Positions 17,618-25,368 of a DNA stretch of 25,596 nt are shown here, piece after piece (position 1 is the first letter of the stretch; each line of letters begins with the position of its first letter). The position numbers and the translations under genes were made by a program. Where the stretch lies: contig CAZRYF010000068.1 of NCBI GenBank assembly GCA_964604165.1, positions 1 through 25,596 of the forward strand, in the 5' to 3' direction. The stretch is from JAYZDK01 sp964604165 (GTDB lineage Bacteria > Myxococcota_A > UBA796 > CAJQPC01). A model generated the notes under the pieces. The model was not told the DNA's origin, did not search any database, and was given only the letters and a program-made list of their open reading frames with translations.

Positions 17618-18819
17618 GTCTGCTTCTTGGGCTGTGGTTTTTGGGATGCTCGGAGAAGGGCTCCGTGGTTCAAGAGCACCCAGGCACCCTTCCTCCCGGG
17701 CCGATGGTCACTGCCCAAGCACTCCGGGATCTCTCTCCTGTTCAGCGAGGATGGGAGACGGAGCTTGGGGTCGAGGCGGCAGTAGAGGACACGCCGGATT
17801 GCCCGGAGGGGCAGCTTCCGGTGCCGGGGGGCGTGTTTCTCATGGGATCCAGGTCCCCTGAAGCGGGCCGAGACGAGGGGCCGGTGCACGTAGTTGAGGT
17901 GGCCTCTTTCTGCTTGGACCGCACCGAGCTGGCGGGGGAGGATGGGCTGCCCAGGACGCCCCTGACGTATGAGGAGGCCCAGGGCGCTTGTGCGTCGAGG
18001 GGGGCCCGGCTTCCCACGGAGGCCGAGTGGGAAAAAGCGGCACGCGGCGGGTGTGAGCGGGGGTCCGACCCAGCCCGCTGCGACCCAGAGGATCTCGCCA
18101 TCCACCCCTGGGGCAACGGGGCAGCCACCTGCGAGCTGGCCAACCACCTGCAGGTGGGGCCCGGGGGGCCTCGTCCTTGTGAAGAGGGTGCTCTGCCAGT
18201 GGGGGGGCGTGCCGGTGGTGCCGGCCCTTATGGCCACCTCGACCTGTCCGGTAACGTCTGGGAGTGGGTGTCCGACTGGTACCACCCGGCGACCTGGCGG
18301 CGGAATCCGCAACGGGTGAACCCAGCGGGCCCTGCGGCTGGCGATATTCACGTGCTCCGGGGAGGGGGCTGGAACACGTTCAGCACCAACATGCGGGCGG
18401 CGAATCGCTTCACCTCGGTCCTGGAAGGATCCGCTACCGGGGTGCGGTGTGCGACGGGGGGTGTGGTGGGCGAGCACGATGCCGTGGCGGCGTATGTGAC
18501 CCACCGGGTGGAGGTGCAAGTCGAGGGAGCCGCTGGCGAGACCGTCTTTCTCTCCGCCTTTGATGCCAGGGACCTGGATCCGTCGGGGGATCTGCCCTTG
18601 CCTGGGCGCTCGCCGGTCGCGGAGAAGCGCCTGGTGGTGCGGCCAGGCTCCCTTCCTTTCCTACAGCTTCCCCCTGGGGATTTCCTGGTGATGGTGGCGG
18701 TGGATGCACTGTCGGGAATCCAAGCGCCCACGGGTCCTCCCCGCCTGGGGCAGGCGCCCCTGAAGGTGACGGACGTCGTGCGAGACTCGCCGCTTCAGGT
18801 CAAGGTAAAGCTGGATTGA
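17614..18819 (+). CDS. Lipoprotein with FGE-sulfatase (SUMF1-like) fold and C-terminal beta domain
   Basis: A 401-residue protein starting at a TTG that shares the bases TTGA with the NUDIX stop. It opens MSLLLGLWFLGCS, so Cys12 is the likely lipidated residue, although the n-region has no basic residue. Residues 66-281 are an FGE-sulfatase domain: PGGVFLMGS, RLPTEAEWEKAARGG (132-146), LSGNVWEWVSDW (211-222), VLRGGGWN, and GVRC at the end. The region where family members usually have E-x-T-N-x-x-Y and W-x-D-A is shortened. Residues about 290-401 look like a beta-sandwich of unknown role. True formylglycine-generating activity needs a particular Cys pair that I do not see, so a structural or carbohydrate-surface role is as likely. 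Its 3' end overlaps the convergent propeller gene by 20 bases. Confidence 0.8.
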   Translation: MSLLLGLWFLGCSEKGSVVQEHPGTLPPGPMVTAQALRDLSPVQRGWETELGVEAAVEDTPDCPEGQLPVPGGVFLMGSRSPEAGRDEGPVHVVEVASFCLDRTELAGEDGLPRTPLTYEEAQGACASRGARLPTEAEWEKAARGGCERGSDPARCDPEDLAIHPWGNGAATCELANHLQVGPGGPRPCEEGALPVGGRAGGAGPYGHLDLSGNVWEWVSDWYHPATWRRNPQRVNPAGPAAGDIHVLRGGGWNTFSTNMRAANRFTSVLEGSATGVRCATGGVVGEHDAVAAYVTHRVEVQVEGAAGETVFLSAFDARDLDPSGDLPLPGRSPVAEKRLVVRPGSLPFLQLPPGDFLVMVAVDALSGIQAPTGPPRLGQAPLKVTDVVRDSPLQVKVKLD

Positions 18820-20146
18820 GCACCGCAGAGTAGACCTGGTTCTCCCCCTTGACTCCCTGGTTCCACACCACGTGGAACCGCCCGCTTGGATCGGCGGCCA
18901 GGGATGGAAGTCCAGGCTTTCCCCAGGCGATGGAGGCCACCCGCTTTGGGGGGGACCAGCCGCTGCCGCGGTCCAGGCTGAAGAGGAGCTCGGCCTCGTC
19001 TCCCCCGTCCCATCCCCACACAAGGCAGAGCACCCCGTCCTGGTTGATTTCGATGTCGGGGTCGTAGTGGTAGCCCCCCAGTCCCGCGGAGGGTTCCTGC
19101 ACGGTGGACCCCACCCCGTCGGTCCAGGTGCGGGTGAAGACGTGGAGGGGGAGCCCGGCCCGCTTGTGGAACCAGGCGATGTGGTCGGTGCCGTCTTGTG
19201 CGAAGGCAAAGTGGGCCCGCTCACCGGGCTGGCCATCCCGGGAGAAGTCAATTGGCTTTGAGAACACCCCGTCTCGGCCTTCCACGAGGAACATGCGGGT
19301 CTCTGAACCGCCGGGGCCCACGTCGTATGCGGCCAGCACTGATCCGTCCGGGCGACGCTCCACGTTGGTGTGCCAGGCGTCGGCCCTTCCGTCGGTGAAG
19401 GGTGTGGCTTTCTTCCAGCCGTCCGGGGCTCGCCAGCGGCCCCAGGCGGTGAAGCGATTCTCGGGGCCCAAGGGCTTGCCGATGTAGACATAGGCAAGGG
19501 CGTCCCCGACCCCCTGGGCCACGTGTCCAGAGCCCACCTCAGCGTCGCCTCCCGGGGTGAGGGGCACCGGGTCGCTCCAGGTGCCGTTGCGTCTCTGGGT
19601 CAGCCACCCCTGGGAGCGAAAGGAGGCATCGGCCAGGTCGAAGACCACCAGGGGCTCGCCGTCTCGCGCCACGAGATCGGGTCCCCAGTTGCGCCCCTCG
19701 GGAAAGCCCAGGGCCTCCAGGTCGTTGAAGTGCTCACCGTCGTCACTGGAGCGGTAGCGCAGGAGGTCCCCTTTCCTATGGCGGATGTAGAACACCGCGT
19801 GCACTCGCCCGTCGGGCCCCACGGTCACCTGGGGCCGGTACCCGCCTTCTCTCTTGGGGGAGATCTGAATGGGATCCGAAAAACGGGGTCCCTCGGTACT
19901 CTGCGCCGGTGCCGGGCCAGGGGGAGGTGGGGTCTCGTGGAACCCCGGGAACCCGCTTGGGTCCTGCATCGCTCCCCCGGATCCGGGGGGCGGGGGACCG
20001 ACGGGGGCGGAATGTGGGCCGGTGGGGTCCGGGGGAGCCGGGCTTTGGGAGGGGGCGTCCCGGGAGGAATTGCAGGCCAGGATCAGCGCGAGCAGCCCTG
20101 CCTGGGGCAGAATGGAGACCCGGGTTTTCGCTGGAGGTCTCAACAT
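18800..20146 (-). CDS. Lipoprotein beta-propeller (sialidase/BNR-like), function unknown
   Basis: A 448-residue predicted lipoprotein. The N-terminus has Arg/Lys, a hydrophobic core and a lipobox ending ILAC, with Cys25. A Pro/Gly/Ser linker follows (about 26-85). The rest is built of repeated blades such as YRPQVTVGPDGRVHAVFY, GPDLVARDGEPLVVFD, WHTNVERRPDGSVLAAYD and LPSLAADPSGRFHVVWN. This is the P-x-(I/V)-x-x-D-x-x-G-x-(I/V)-x-(V/A)-x-(W/Y) pattern of sialidase/BNR-type propellers. I do not see the Arg triad and Asp boxes of a real sialidase clearly enough to claim enzyme activity. Its ATG overlaps the divergent FGE-fold gene start within a CATG at 20144-20147, and it has no strong ribosome site. 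It probably acts at the cell surface, binding or displaying glycans or proteins. Confidence 0.75.
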   Translation of the reverse strand: MLRPPAKTRVSILPQAGLLALILACNSSRDAPSQSPAPPDPTGPHSAPVGPPPPGSGGAMQDPSGFPGFHETPPPPGPAPAQSTEGPRFSDPIQISPKREGGYRPQVTVGPDGRVHAVFYIRHRKGDLLRYRSSDDGEHFNDLEALGFPEGRNWGPDLVARDGEPLVVFDLADASFRSQGWLTQRRNGTWSDPVPLTPGGDAEVGSGHVAQGVGDALAYVYIGKPLGPENRFTAWGRWRAPDGWKKATPFTDGRADAWHTNVERRPDGSVLAAYDVGPGGSETRMFLVEGRDGVFSKPIDFSRDGQPGERAHFAFAQDGTDHIAWFHKRAGLPLHVFTRTWTDGVGSTVQEPSAGLGGYHYDPDIEINQDGVLCLVWGWDGGDEAELLFSLDRGSGWSPPKRVASIAWGKPGLPSLAADPSGRFHVVWNQGVKGENQVYSAVLNPALP

Positions 20147-20147
20147 G
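20144..20147. other. Overlapping divergent start codons in CATG
   Basis: The minus-strand propeller gene starts with ATG at 20146-20144 and the plus-strand FGE-fold gene with ATG at 20145-20147, so the two codons share two bases. Each promoter and leader must lie inside the other gene. The plus start has an excellent GGAGG with a seven-base spacer (within 20133-20144); the minus start has none. An in-frame plus ATG also exists at 20112. Confidence 0.7.
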
Positions 20148-20801
20148 GTTGCTTGGCTTCTGGTGGCCGTGGCGCTGGGGGATCCCGTGGCGATTCCGGC
20201 GACAGATTCGCTTGCATCCTATCGCATTGATCGTTTTGAGGTGAGCGTCGCCCAGTTTGAAGCCTTTGCCGCGGGTGGAGGCTACGCCAACCCGGCGCAC
20301 TGGTCCGAGGCGGGACGGGTCTGGTTGCAGACCCACCCGAACGGGGCGGGGGCGAGGGTGCGGTTGTCCGGACGGTCCTCGGACCATCCGGTGGTGGGGG
20401 TGACTCGGTTTGAGGCGGAAGCCTACTGCGCGGCCCAAGGGGGGCGGCTTCCCACCGGGGCGGAGTGGGGCCAAGCGGTCTGCGCGCCCGGAGGTGGGCC
20501 TTATCCCTGGGGGGATGGAGTGGACCGGGAGGTGCGGTGGTTTGCCGAGGGCAAGTATGGTCGGCTGGAGTCCGTCGCTACGGCGTCCGTGGAGAGCGGT
20601 GCGGAGAATGCGTCTCCCTTTGGTTTGGTGCATGGGGCGGGAAATGTGTGGGAGTGGACCTCTGATTCTCTTGGAAATTCTGGAACCCTTAGGGGGGGAT
20701 CGTTCATGAACCTCCCGAGCTACTGCACCTGTCGCCACGAGGAGCGGGCCCGGGTGGAGGAAGCGCGGCTGACCGTGGGGTTTCGATGCGCCTGGCCTTG
20801 A
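20145..20801 (+). CDS. Secreted FGE-sulfatase-fold protein
   Basis: A 218-residue protein with a short hydrophobic N-terminus (MVAWLLVAVALGDPVA), probably an export signal with cleavage near residue 16. The rest is a compact FGE-sulfatase domain: YRIDRFEVSVAQFEAF (26-41), HPVVGVTRFEAEAYC (81-95), RLPTGAEW (101-108), PYPWGD, GAGNVWEWTSD (165-175), TLRGGSF (181-187) and VGFRC near the end. CTC at 194-196 gives extra cysteines, but the formylglycine-enzyme Cys pair cannot be assigned. It lacks the usual first Gly-rich strand, so it is a short version. Its stop overlaps the start of the next FGE-fold gene by 16 bases, so the pair is coupled. The start at 20145 is chosen for its strong GGAGG. Confidence 0.8.
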   Translation: MVAWLLVAVALGDPVAIPATDSLASYRIDRFEVSVAQFEAFAAGGGYANPAHWSEAGRVWLQTHPNGAGARVRLSGRSSDHPVVGVTRFEAEAYCAAQGGRLPTGAEWGQAVCAPGGGPYPWGDGVDREVRWFAEGKYGRLESVATASVESGAENASPFGLVHGAGNVWEWTSDSLGNSGTLRGGSFMNLPSYCTCRHEERARVEEARLTVGFRCAWP

Positions 20802-21709
20802 TTGGAATGTTGGCCTGCGGTGGAAGCACCCAGGAGACGACCCCGGGCCCGGAGGTGCATGCGGCCGCCGTCGGCGCGCTTGCGTCCGAGATGGTGATGA
20901 TCCAGGGGGGCGTGGTGCAGATGGGCCGGGGGGATGCCCAGGCCGTGCCGGGGTTTGTGCCGCCGCCTCCACCGGTGGATGCGGGGCCCGTTCCCGGACT
21001 GGAGGGGGTGGTCCCCAGGAGACCCAAGGAGCTGGAGCCCCGGAGGTTCTTCGTGGACCCGTTTGAACTGGACCGCACCGAGGTCACCCGGGCGGCCTAT
21101 GGCGTGTTTCTGAAGGAGACAGGGCACCCGCCACCTCGGGTGGACGAGCTCTGGGCGGAGGATGGCTGGAACTGGGTGGAGGGGGCCCCTCCCGCGGGAA
21201 CCGAGCAGCACCCGGTGGTGTTGGTGAGCTGGTATGACGCGCGGGCGTATTGCCTTTGGGCGGGAAAGCGTCTGCCCACCGAGGCCGAGTGGCAGCTGGC
21301 GGCCCTGGGTCCGGCGGAGACGGAGACCCGCTTCCCCTGGGGCAACGAGTACAAACCGAACGCCTTCAACCACGGCACGGTGGCGCCGCCGTTCTTCGAC
21401 GATTCAGATGGCTTTCACACCACCGCGCCGGTGGGGAGCTTTCCGGCGGGGGCCAGCCGGGACGGAGTTCTGGACCTCTTTGGCAACGCCTGGGAGTGGA
21501 CGGCGGATCTGCGCGTGGACTCGTGGGACCTTGTGATCGCCGATGGTGGGGATCCGCCCAGGAACCCCCGAACCGGCACCCTGGGCTTGTACGTGGCGGT
21601 TCGCGGTGGTTCCTACTACCACGACCTCCGCCCCAACCCGGCCGGTGAGCGCCACGCCTTCCTGCCGGAGATCCGCCGAAAGACCTCGGGGTTCCGCTGC
21701 ACCCGATAG
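20786..21709 (+). CDS. Lipoprotein with complete FGE-sulfatase (SUMF1-like) fold
   Basis: A 307-residue lipoprotein: MRLALIGMLAC, with lipobox MLAC and Cys11, then a Pro-rich linker with a PPPPP run near residue 60. The FGE domain is the most complete of the three. It contains MVMIQGGVVQMGRG (36-49), DPFELDRTEVTRAAYGVFL (91-109), HPVVLVSWYDARAYCLWAG (142-160), KRLPTEAEWQLA (161-172), FPWGNEY, LDLFGNAWEWTAD (229-241), AVRGGSYY (271-278) and SGFRCTR at the C-terminus. Such folds include formylglycine-generating enzymes, but also EgtB and many non-catalytic surface proteins; this copy lacks a visible FGE active-site Cys pair. It is probably co-translated with the preceding gene through a 16-base overlap. 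The following sulfatase-fold gene is convergent, with a six-base gap and no room for a separate terminator. Confidence 0.84.
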   Translation: MRLALIGMLACGGSTQETTPGPEVHAAAVGALASEMVMIQGGVVQMGRGDAQAVPGFVPPPPPVDAGPVPGLEGVVPRRPKELEPRRFFVDPFELDRTEVTRAAYGVFLKETGHPPPRVDELWAEDGWNWVEGAPPAGTEQHPVVLVSWYDARAYCLWAGKRLPTEAEWQLAALGPAETETRFPWGNEYKPNAFNHGTVAPPFFDDSDGFHTTAPVGSFPAGASRDGVLDLFGNAWEWTADLRVDSWDLVIADGGDPPRNPRTGTLGLYVAVRGGSYYHDLRPNPAGERHAFLPEIRRKTSGFRCTR

Positions 21710-21715
21710 TCCGGG

Positions 21716-23041
21716 TCAGTTGCCTCCATACCCTAGCGCATCCAGGCGTTCCTTGGCCCCAGGGGGAAGCGCCCGGGGGAGCAAGGGCTCGCGCTGGAGG
21801 GTTGCGGCGTCTTGAAGTCGCTCCTGGTAGCCCGCCCGCTCGGCTTTCAGGCTCTTCGGAATGGCGCCCAGGTTCATGGTTTCTCCTGGGTCCGCTGACA
21901 GGTCGTACCCAAGGACCGATCCATCGGACTGCCAGATTCCTTTGTGCTGAAGGCTTCTCGCGGCGAGGGCGGCCCGGTCGGTGAAGGGACGGGCAACAGA
22001 GTGCACCGTAGCGCGGGCGCTTTCTTCAAACAGATCTCGCCCCTGTGCCTTGGAATCTCCGGGCAGGCCGGCCAGGGCGAGCACCGTGGGGAACACGTCT
22101 GTCAGTCCGACTTGCCGTTCAATGACCTGGGGCGTCACCCCCCGGCCCGCAATGACAAGCGGTACGCGCAGGGTGCTGTCCCACAGGGAGTCCCGGTGGT
22201 TGTAGAGGTAATCGTGCTCGAAAGACTCCCCGTGATCCGAGAACAAGGCGATGATGGTGTCGGGGCCGGTGGCCTCCAGAAGCGGAGGGAGCAGGGTGTC
22301 AAGATAGGCGATCTCTCCGTCGTAGAGGGCCAGCTGGGTGGTGACTTCCTCCGAGCCGGGCGGGTAGCGCGTGTCGAAAGGAGGCGGGGGTTGGTAGGGG
22401 GTGTGGGCATCGAAGAGGTGGACGAAGGTGAAGGAAGGTCCGGTCTGTTTCTTCATCCAGTCCGCCGCACGCTCCGTGACATCGCGACCGGGGCGCTTCA
22501 GGTGGGTGGACTCCCAATTGTGGCGGTCGTCGTAGACATCGAACCCGCGCTGAAGCCCGCTGGCATCGGCGGCCAGGGTGACACCGCCGATGAAAGCGCC
22601 CGTGGCCAGCCCGTGGGCCTTTGCGATCTGTGCGAGCGTGGGGCCTCGGTACCGGGAGCCGCCGGTGCCCGGCACGTCCCCGTGGACCTCGGGCTCGACC
22701 CCGGTCATCACCGACCAGTGGGAGAGGGCGGTCTCCGGGATGTGGGTGATGGCCGCGTTGAACCGGGCGCCCCGGGCTGCGAGCTTTGTGAGGTGTGGGG
22801 TCTCGGCCCGGCCACCCCAGGTGCCCACCCGATCCACGCGCACCGTGTCCCAGGAGATCAGGAGAATGGACTTGGGACTTGTCGAGACGGTACCAATTGG
22901 GTCTCGATCCGGGGAGGGCACCTCTGGGGCGGCGGCCAAAGGAGGCGGCATGTCTTGTGGAGCCGCTGGAGGTTCTGGGGTGTCGGGGGCGCTACATCCC
23001 AGGAGGGCCAGCGCCAGGGCAAGGGCGGAGGCGTTCAGCAT
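21716..23041 (-). CDS. Lipoprotein of the sulfatase / alkaline phosphatase superfamily, without a convertible Cys or Ser
   Basis: A 441-residue protein. MLNASALALALALLGC gives a lipobox LLGC with Cys16, followed by a Pro/Ala linker. The sulfatase fold begins at about residue 57: SILLISWDTVRVD (58-70, Asp65 as likely metal ligand), TPHLTKLAARGARF, LFDAHTPYQPP (209-219), LFSDHGESFEHD (266-277, the DH pair of the metal site) and STLRVPLVIAG. The nucleophile loop reads PETALSHWSVMTG (102-114), so Thr104 sits where true sulfatases have Cys or Ser in CxPxR. Formylglycine modification is therefore not possible, and a phosphodiesterase or phosphotransferase activity is more likely than sulfatase. The ATG at 23041 is chosen because it begins a clean lipoprotein signal; the longer frame is shadow of the upstream gene. 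It overlaps the metalloprotease stop by seven bases. Confidence 0.87.
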   Translation of the reverse strand: MLNASALALALALLGCSAPDTPEPPAAPQDMPPPLAAAPEVPSPDRDPIGTVSTSPKSILLISWDTVRVDRVGTWGGRAETPHLTKLAARGARFNAAITHIPETALSHWSVMTGVEPEVHGDVPGTGGSRYRGPTLAQIAKAHGLATGAFIGGVTLAADASGLQRGFDVYDDRHNWESTHLKRPGRDVTERAADWMKKQTGPSFTFVHLFDAHTPYQPPPPFDTRYPPGSEEVTTQLALYDGEIAYLDTLLPPLLEATGPDTIIALFSDHGESFEHDYLYNHRDSLWDSTLRVPLVIAGRGVTPQVIERQVGLTDVFPTVLALAGLPGDSKAQGRDLFEESARATVHSVARPFTDRAALAARSLQHKGIWQSDGSVLGYDLSADPGETMNLGAIPKSLKAERAGYQERLQDAATLQREPLLPRALPPGAKERLDALGYGGN

Positions 23042-24294
23042 GAAGACACCGGTCGAGCGGTGGATCGTCTCCCGGCAGCGCAGAGGCTGGCTGCCAGGAG
23101 CAGCCAGCCGCCGGTCGGGGAGGGTGGTCTGCTGCCACAGGCGCAGCCAAGCTTGGGTTCCTCGTCGCTGAGCCCTGTGTTGTCTCCCGTATCCATGGGC
23201 GCCTCGGCCAGGAAGAGGCTGTACTCTGCGAGCACGTTGTTCGTGCCCGTGACTGTCAACCAGTCTCCGTCGCGAACCTCGACTTGGTTCCCGGTGCCCC
23301 AGGGCGAGCCAAGATGGATCTCCCCGTCCGAGGCCACCCATCCATCTTCTTGCACGCGGTAGTAGTGGGTGCCCAGGTACTCCAACTCACCGGAGGCGCC
23401 TTCCTCCAGGCGGCCCATGGACACCGGGCGCTCGTAGACGTCCGAGTCCGAAAAGGCGGCCTCCGCAAACGCGCTGGTCCAGGCGGCCCACAGGTCGGCT
23501 GCAGGCTCTCCGGCCACCTCGGCCAGGAGTCCATCCCAGGTGGCGAGGGGCGCAGCCTCCCCCAGGAGCCAGGTTTCCTTCATGCTGCCTGGGCCACCTC
23601 GAAACTCCTCCAGAAAGGCGATGACCGGGAACATGCCGTAGGGGTGGTACTCCTCCATGGAGGAGTAGCGAACCTCGGGGCGCTGGGCGTACCAGTAGGA
23701 TTGCCAGCCATAGGCATCCAGATCCGGGAGGGAGAGCTCGGCGCCCCACTCGGCGGATGCCTCCCAGAACCAGGCCTCCTCGGGCTCCTCGGAGTAGGGG
23801 CGGGCTTTCCACTGAAGGGCGTGGTTGAACTCGTGGGCGGCGACGCTCTGAAAGAAGTCAGGCTGGTCGGCGTAGCCCGGGTTCAGCCAGATGTAGGGAT
23901 AGGTGATGCCTCCGGTTTCTGTCTCGTAGCGTCCTGTGAAGCCGGAGCCTGTGATGGTGGGGTCCAGGTACACAGCGAGAAGCCATGCATCGGAGCTCTC
24001 CGGTGCCTCCCAACCTCCTTGCTCCACGAGCACGTCCCAGGCCGTTTCCATGGCGTCGAGGGCGGTTTGTGCGAGGGCGTCTGTGGCTTCGCCGTCTTTC
24101 CACGTCACGCAGAAGTGCTCCGAGTCCAGGTGTTCATCAAAGGTGCCGATGAGGTGATCGCGTTGCACTGGCAGCGGCGGGGGCACCGGTTCCTCCACGG
24201 CTGCCGGGCGCACCATCTCCGGGTGGCTTGGCAAGGCGGTGCCTGCGAGAACCGCGAGGAGTTCGGGCAGCAAACAAGAGGTGGCGGTCGGCAT
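23035..24294 (-). CDS. Secreted zinc metalloprotease with a MYXO-CTERM-like C-terminal anchor
   Basis: A 419-residue exported protein. The N-terminus (MPTATSCLLPELLAVLAG) looks like a weak signal peptide. The catalytic region has AAHEFNHALQW (152-162), the HExxH zinc motif, and Glu178 in WFWEASAEW as the likely third ligand. This arrangement recalls the MXAN_6640-type putative metalloproteases of myxobacteria. A beta-rich region follows. The tail has DTGDNTG, LGCACGS, a hydrophobic stretch GGWLLLAASLCAAG and an RR pair. This is close to a MYXO-CTERM/GlyGly-CTERM sorting signal: Cys motif, membrane helix, basic end. It therefore probably stays at the outer surface after processing. It is first in a two-gene unit with the sulfatase-fold lipoprotein, sharing seven bases. 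A divergent gene starts 24 bases away. Confidence 0.85.
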   Translation of the reverse strand: MPTATSCLLPELLAVLAGTALPSHPEMVRPAAVEEPVPPPLPVQRDHLIGTFDEHLDSEHFCVTWKDGEATDALAQTALDAMETAWDVLVEQGGWEAPESSDAWLLAVYLDPTITGSGFTGRYETETGGITYPYIWLNPGYADQPDFFQSVAAHEFNHALQWKARPYSEEPEEAWFWEASAEWGAELSLPDLDAYGWQSYWYAQRPEVRYSSMEEYHPYGMFPVIAFLEEFRGGPGSMKETWLLGEAAPLATWDGLLAEVAGEPAADLWAAWTSAFAEAAFSDSDVYERPVSMGRLEEGASGELEYLGTHYYRVQEDGWVASDGEIHLGSPWGTGNQVEVRDGDWLTVTGTNNVLAEYSLFLAEAPMDTGDNTGLSDEEPKLGCACGSRPPSPTGGWLLLAASLCAAGRRSTARPVSSC

Positions 24295-24300
24295 GGCGCA

Positions 24301-24306
24301 TAGAAT
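24301..24306 (+). promoter_or_regulatory. TAGAAT, possible -10 element in a 24-base divergent gap
   Basis: TAGAAT (24301-24306) matches TATAAT at five of six positions and lies 12 bases before the ATG of the PLP enzyme gene. It would give an almost leaderless mRNA, which fits the lack of a ribosome site there. On the other strand TATTCT (24308-24303) is similarly placed for the metalloprotease. I see no matching -35 box. Confidence 0.3.
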
Positions 24307-24318
24307 AGCCACGAATCC

Positions 24319-25368
24319 ATGCCTTCCTGTCTGCACCAGCGATTTTCCGGTTTCGATCTTCTCTTCAGGCGCCTGGGGACGTTTCCCACCGCCATCGAGG
24401 CGCTCGAGGGAATTTCTCCAGCGGGCACGTTGTGGTGCAAGCGCGAGGACCTCTCGGCGCAGCCGTACGGAGGAAACAAGGTGCGAAAGCTGGAGTGGCT
24501 GCTGCCGGATGCCAAGGGTCGGGGGGACACGGTGTTGTCCATGGGGGCGACCGGGTCCAACCATTTGTTGGCCACCTGTCTGCACGGAGCGGCGATGGGC
24601 TTGAAGATTCACGGGCTGGTGGTGCCTCAGCCGGTCACGGAGCACGTGCGGACCAACGCGAGGCTGCTCTCCCACCACGCGGAGCAGGTCTGGCCCGCCC
24701 GCTGGAAGATCTCGGTGCCCTGGGTGGGCATGGTGGCCTGGGCTCACTGCCGGGCGGTGGCAGAAGGGGAGGCCACGTGGATCCCTGCCGGGGGGAGCTC
24801 TCCCCTCGGCACTGTGGGGTGGGTGGAGGCGGCCCTGGAGATCGGGGAGCAGGTGGCTGCGGGGGACTTGCCCCAGCCGACGGATGTCTTTGTGCCCTTT
24901 GGATCAGGCGGCACCGCAGCGGGTCTTTGGGTGGGCTTTGCTGTGCTGGGTTGGAACACGCGGGTTCACGCGGTGCGGGTCATGGACTGGCCTTATGTGC
25001 GCCGGGGCACGCTCACGGCGCTGGGTCGGAAGACCCATGCTCTCCTGAGGGCCCACGGTGCCTCGCTTCCCCCCCTGGACGGTAGCCGCCTGGTGGTGGA
25101 CCCCTCCGCCATCGGCAGCGGGTACGGTTTTCCCACCGACGAGGGCCTGGCTGCCATTTCCCTGGGGGAGGAGCGCGGCCTGAAGCTGGAACCCACGTAC
25201 AGCGCCAAGGCGCTGGCTGCGTGCTTGCGGGCGATGGAGGCGGGCGCTGTGGGAGAGCATGTGCTCTTCGTGGACACCCTGAACTCCCGTGATCTCACCG
25301 CGCTCTTGTCTGAAGCGCCGGAGGGGATGGTGCCTGAGCTGCAGGGGATAGTGCCGCTGGGCCTCTAA
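24319..25368 (+). CDS. PLP-dependent D-cysteine desulfhydrase / ACC deaminase family enzyme
   Basis: A 349-residue fold-type II PLP enzyme. Residues 41-62 have KREDLSAQPYGGNKVRKLEW, with Lys54 as the likely Schiff-base lysine. TGSNH (78-82) is the substrate/PLP contact and FGSGGTAAGL (about 194-203) is the phosphate-binding loop. These fit the D-cysteine desulfhydrase/1-aminocyclopropane-1-carboxylate deaminase family, which releases ammonia plus pyruvate (and sulfide from D-cysteine) or 2-oxobutyrate. The motifs do not decide between substrates; desulfhydrase-like activity is the more common outcome in bacteria outside plant-associated groups. No signal peptide is seen, so it is cytoplasmic. 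Its stop (TAA) overlaps the stop of the convergent DUF4351-type gene in the sequence CTAA. Confidence 0.85.
   Translation: MPSCLHQRFSGFDLLFRRLGTFPTAIEALEGISPAGTLWCKREDLSAQPYGGNKVRKLEWLLPDAKGRGDTVLSMGATGSNHLLATCLHGAAMGLKIHGLVVPQPVTEHVRTNARLLSHHAEQVWPARWKISVPWVGMVAWAHCRAVAEGEATWIPAGGSSPLGTVGWVEAALEIGEQVAAGDLPQPTDVFVPFGSGGTAAGLWVGFAVLGWNTRVHAVRVMDWPYVRRGTLTALGRKTHALLRAHGASLPPLDGSRLVVDPSAIGSGYGFPTDEGLAAISLGEERGLKLEPTYSAKALAACLRAMEAGAVGEHVLFVDTLNSRDLTALLSEAPEGMVPELQGIVPLGL

Noticed and set aside
18800..20146. Calling the propeller lipoprotein a sialidase
   Set aside because: Blade repeats are clear but the Arg triad, Tyr/Glu nucleophile pair and Asp boxes are not convincingly present.
17614..23041. 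A sulfatase/formylglycine-activating enzyme pair
   Set aside because: The sulfatase-fold protein has Thr instead of Cys or Ser at the modified position and the FGE-fold proteins lack a visible catalytic Cys pair.
21944..23362. A 472-codon plus-strand frame opposite the sulfatase-fold gene
   Set aside because: The minus-strand gene has a lipoprotein signal and metal-site motifs; the plus frame has neither a start signal nor a domain.
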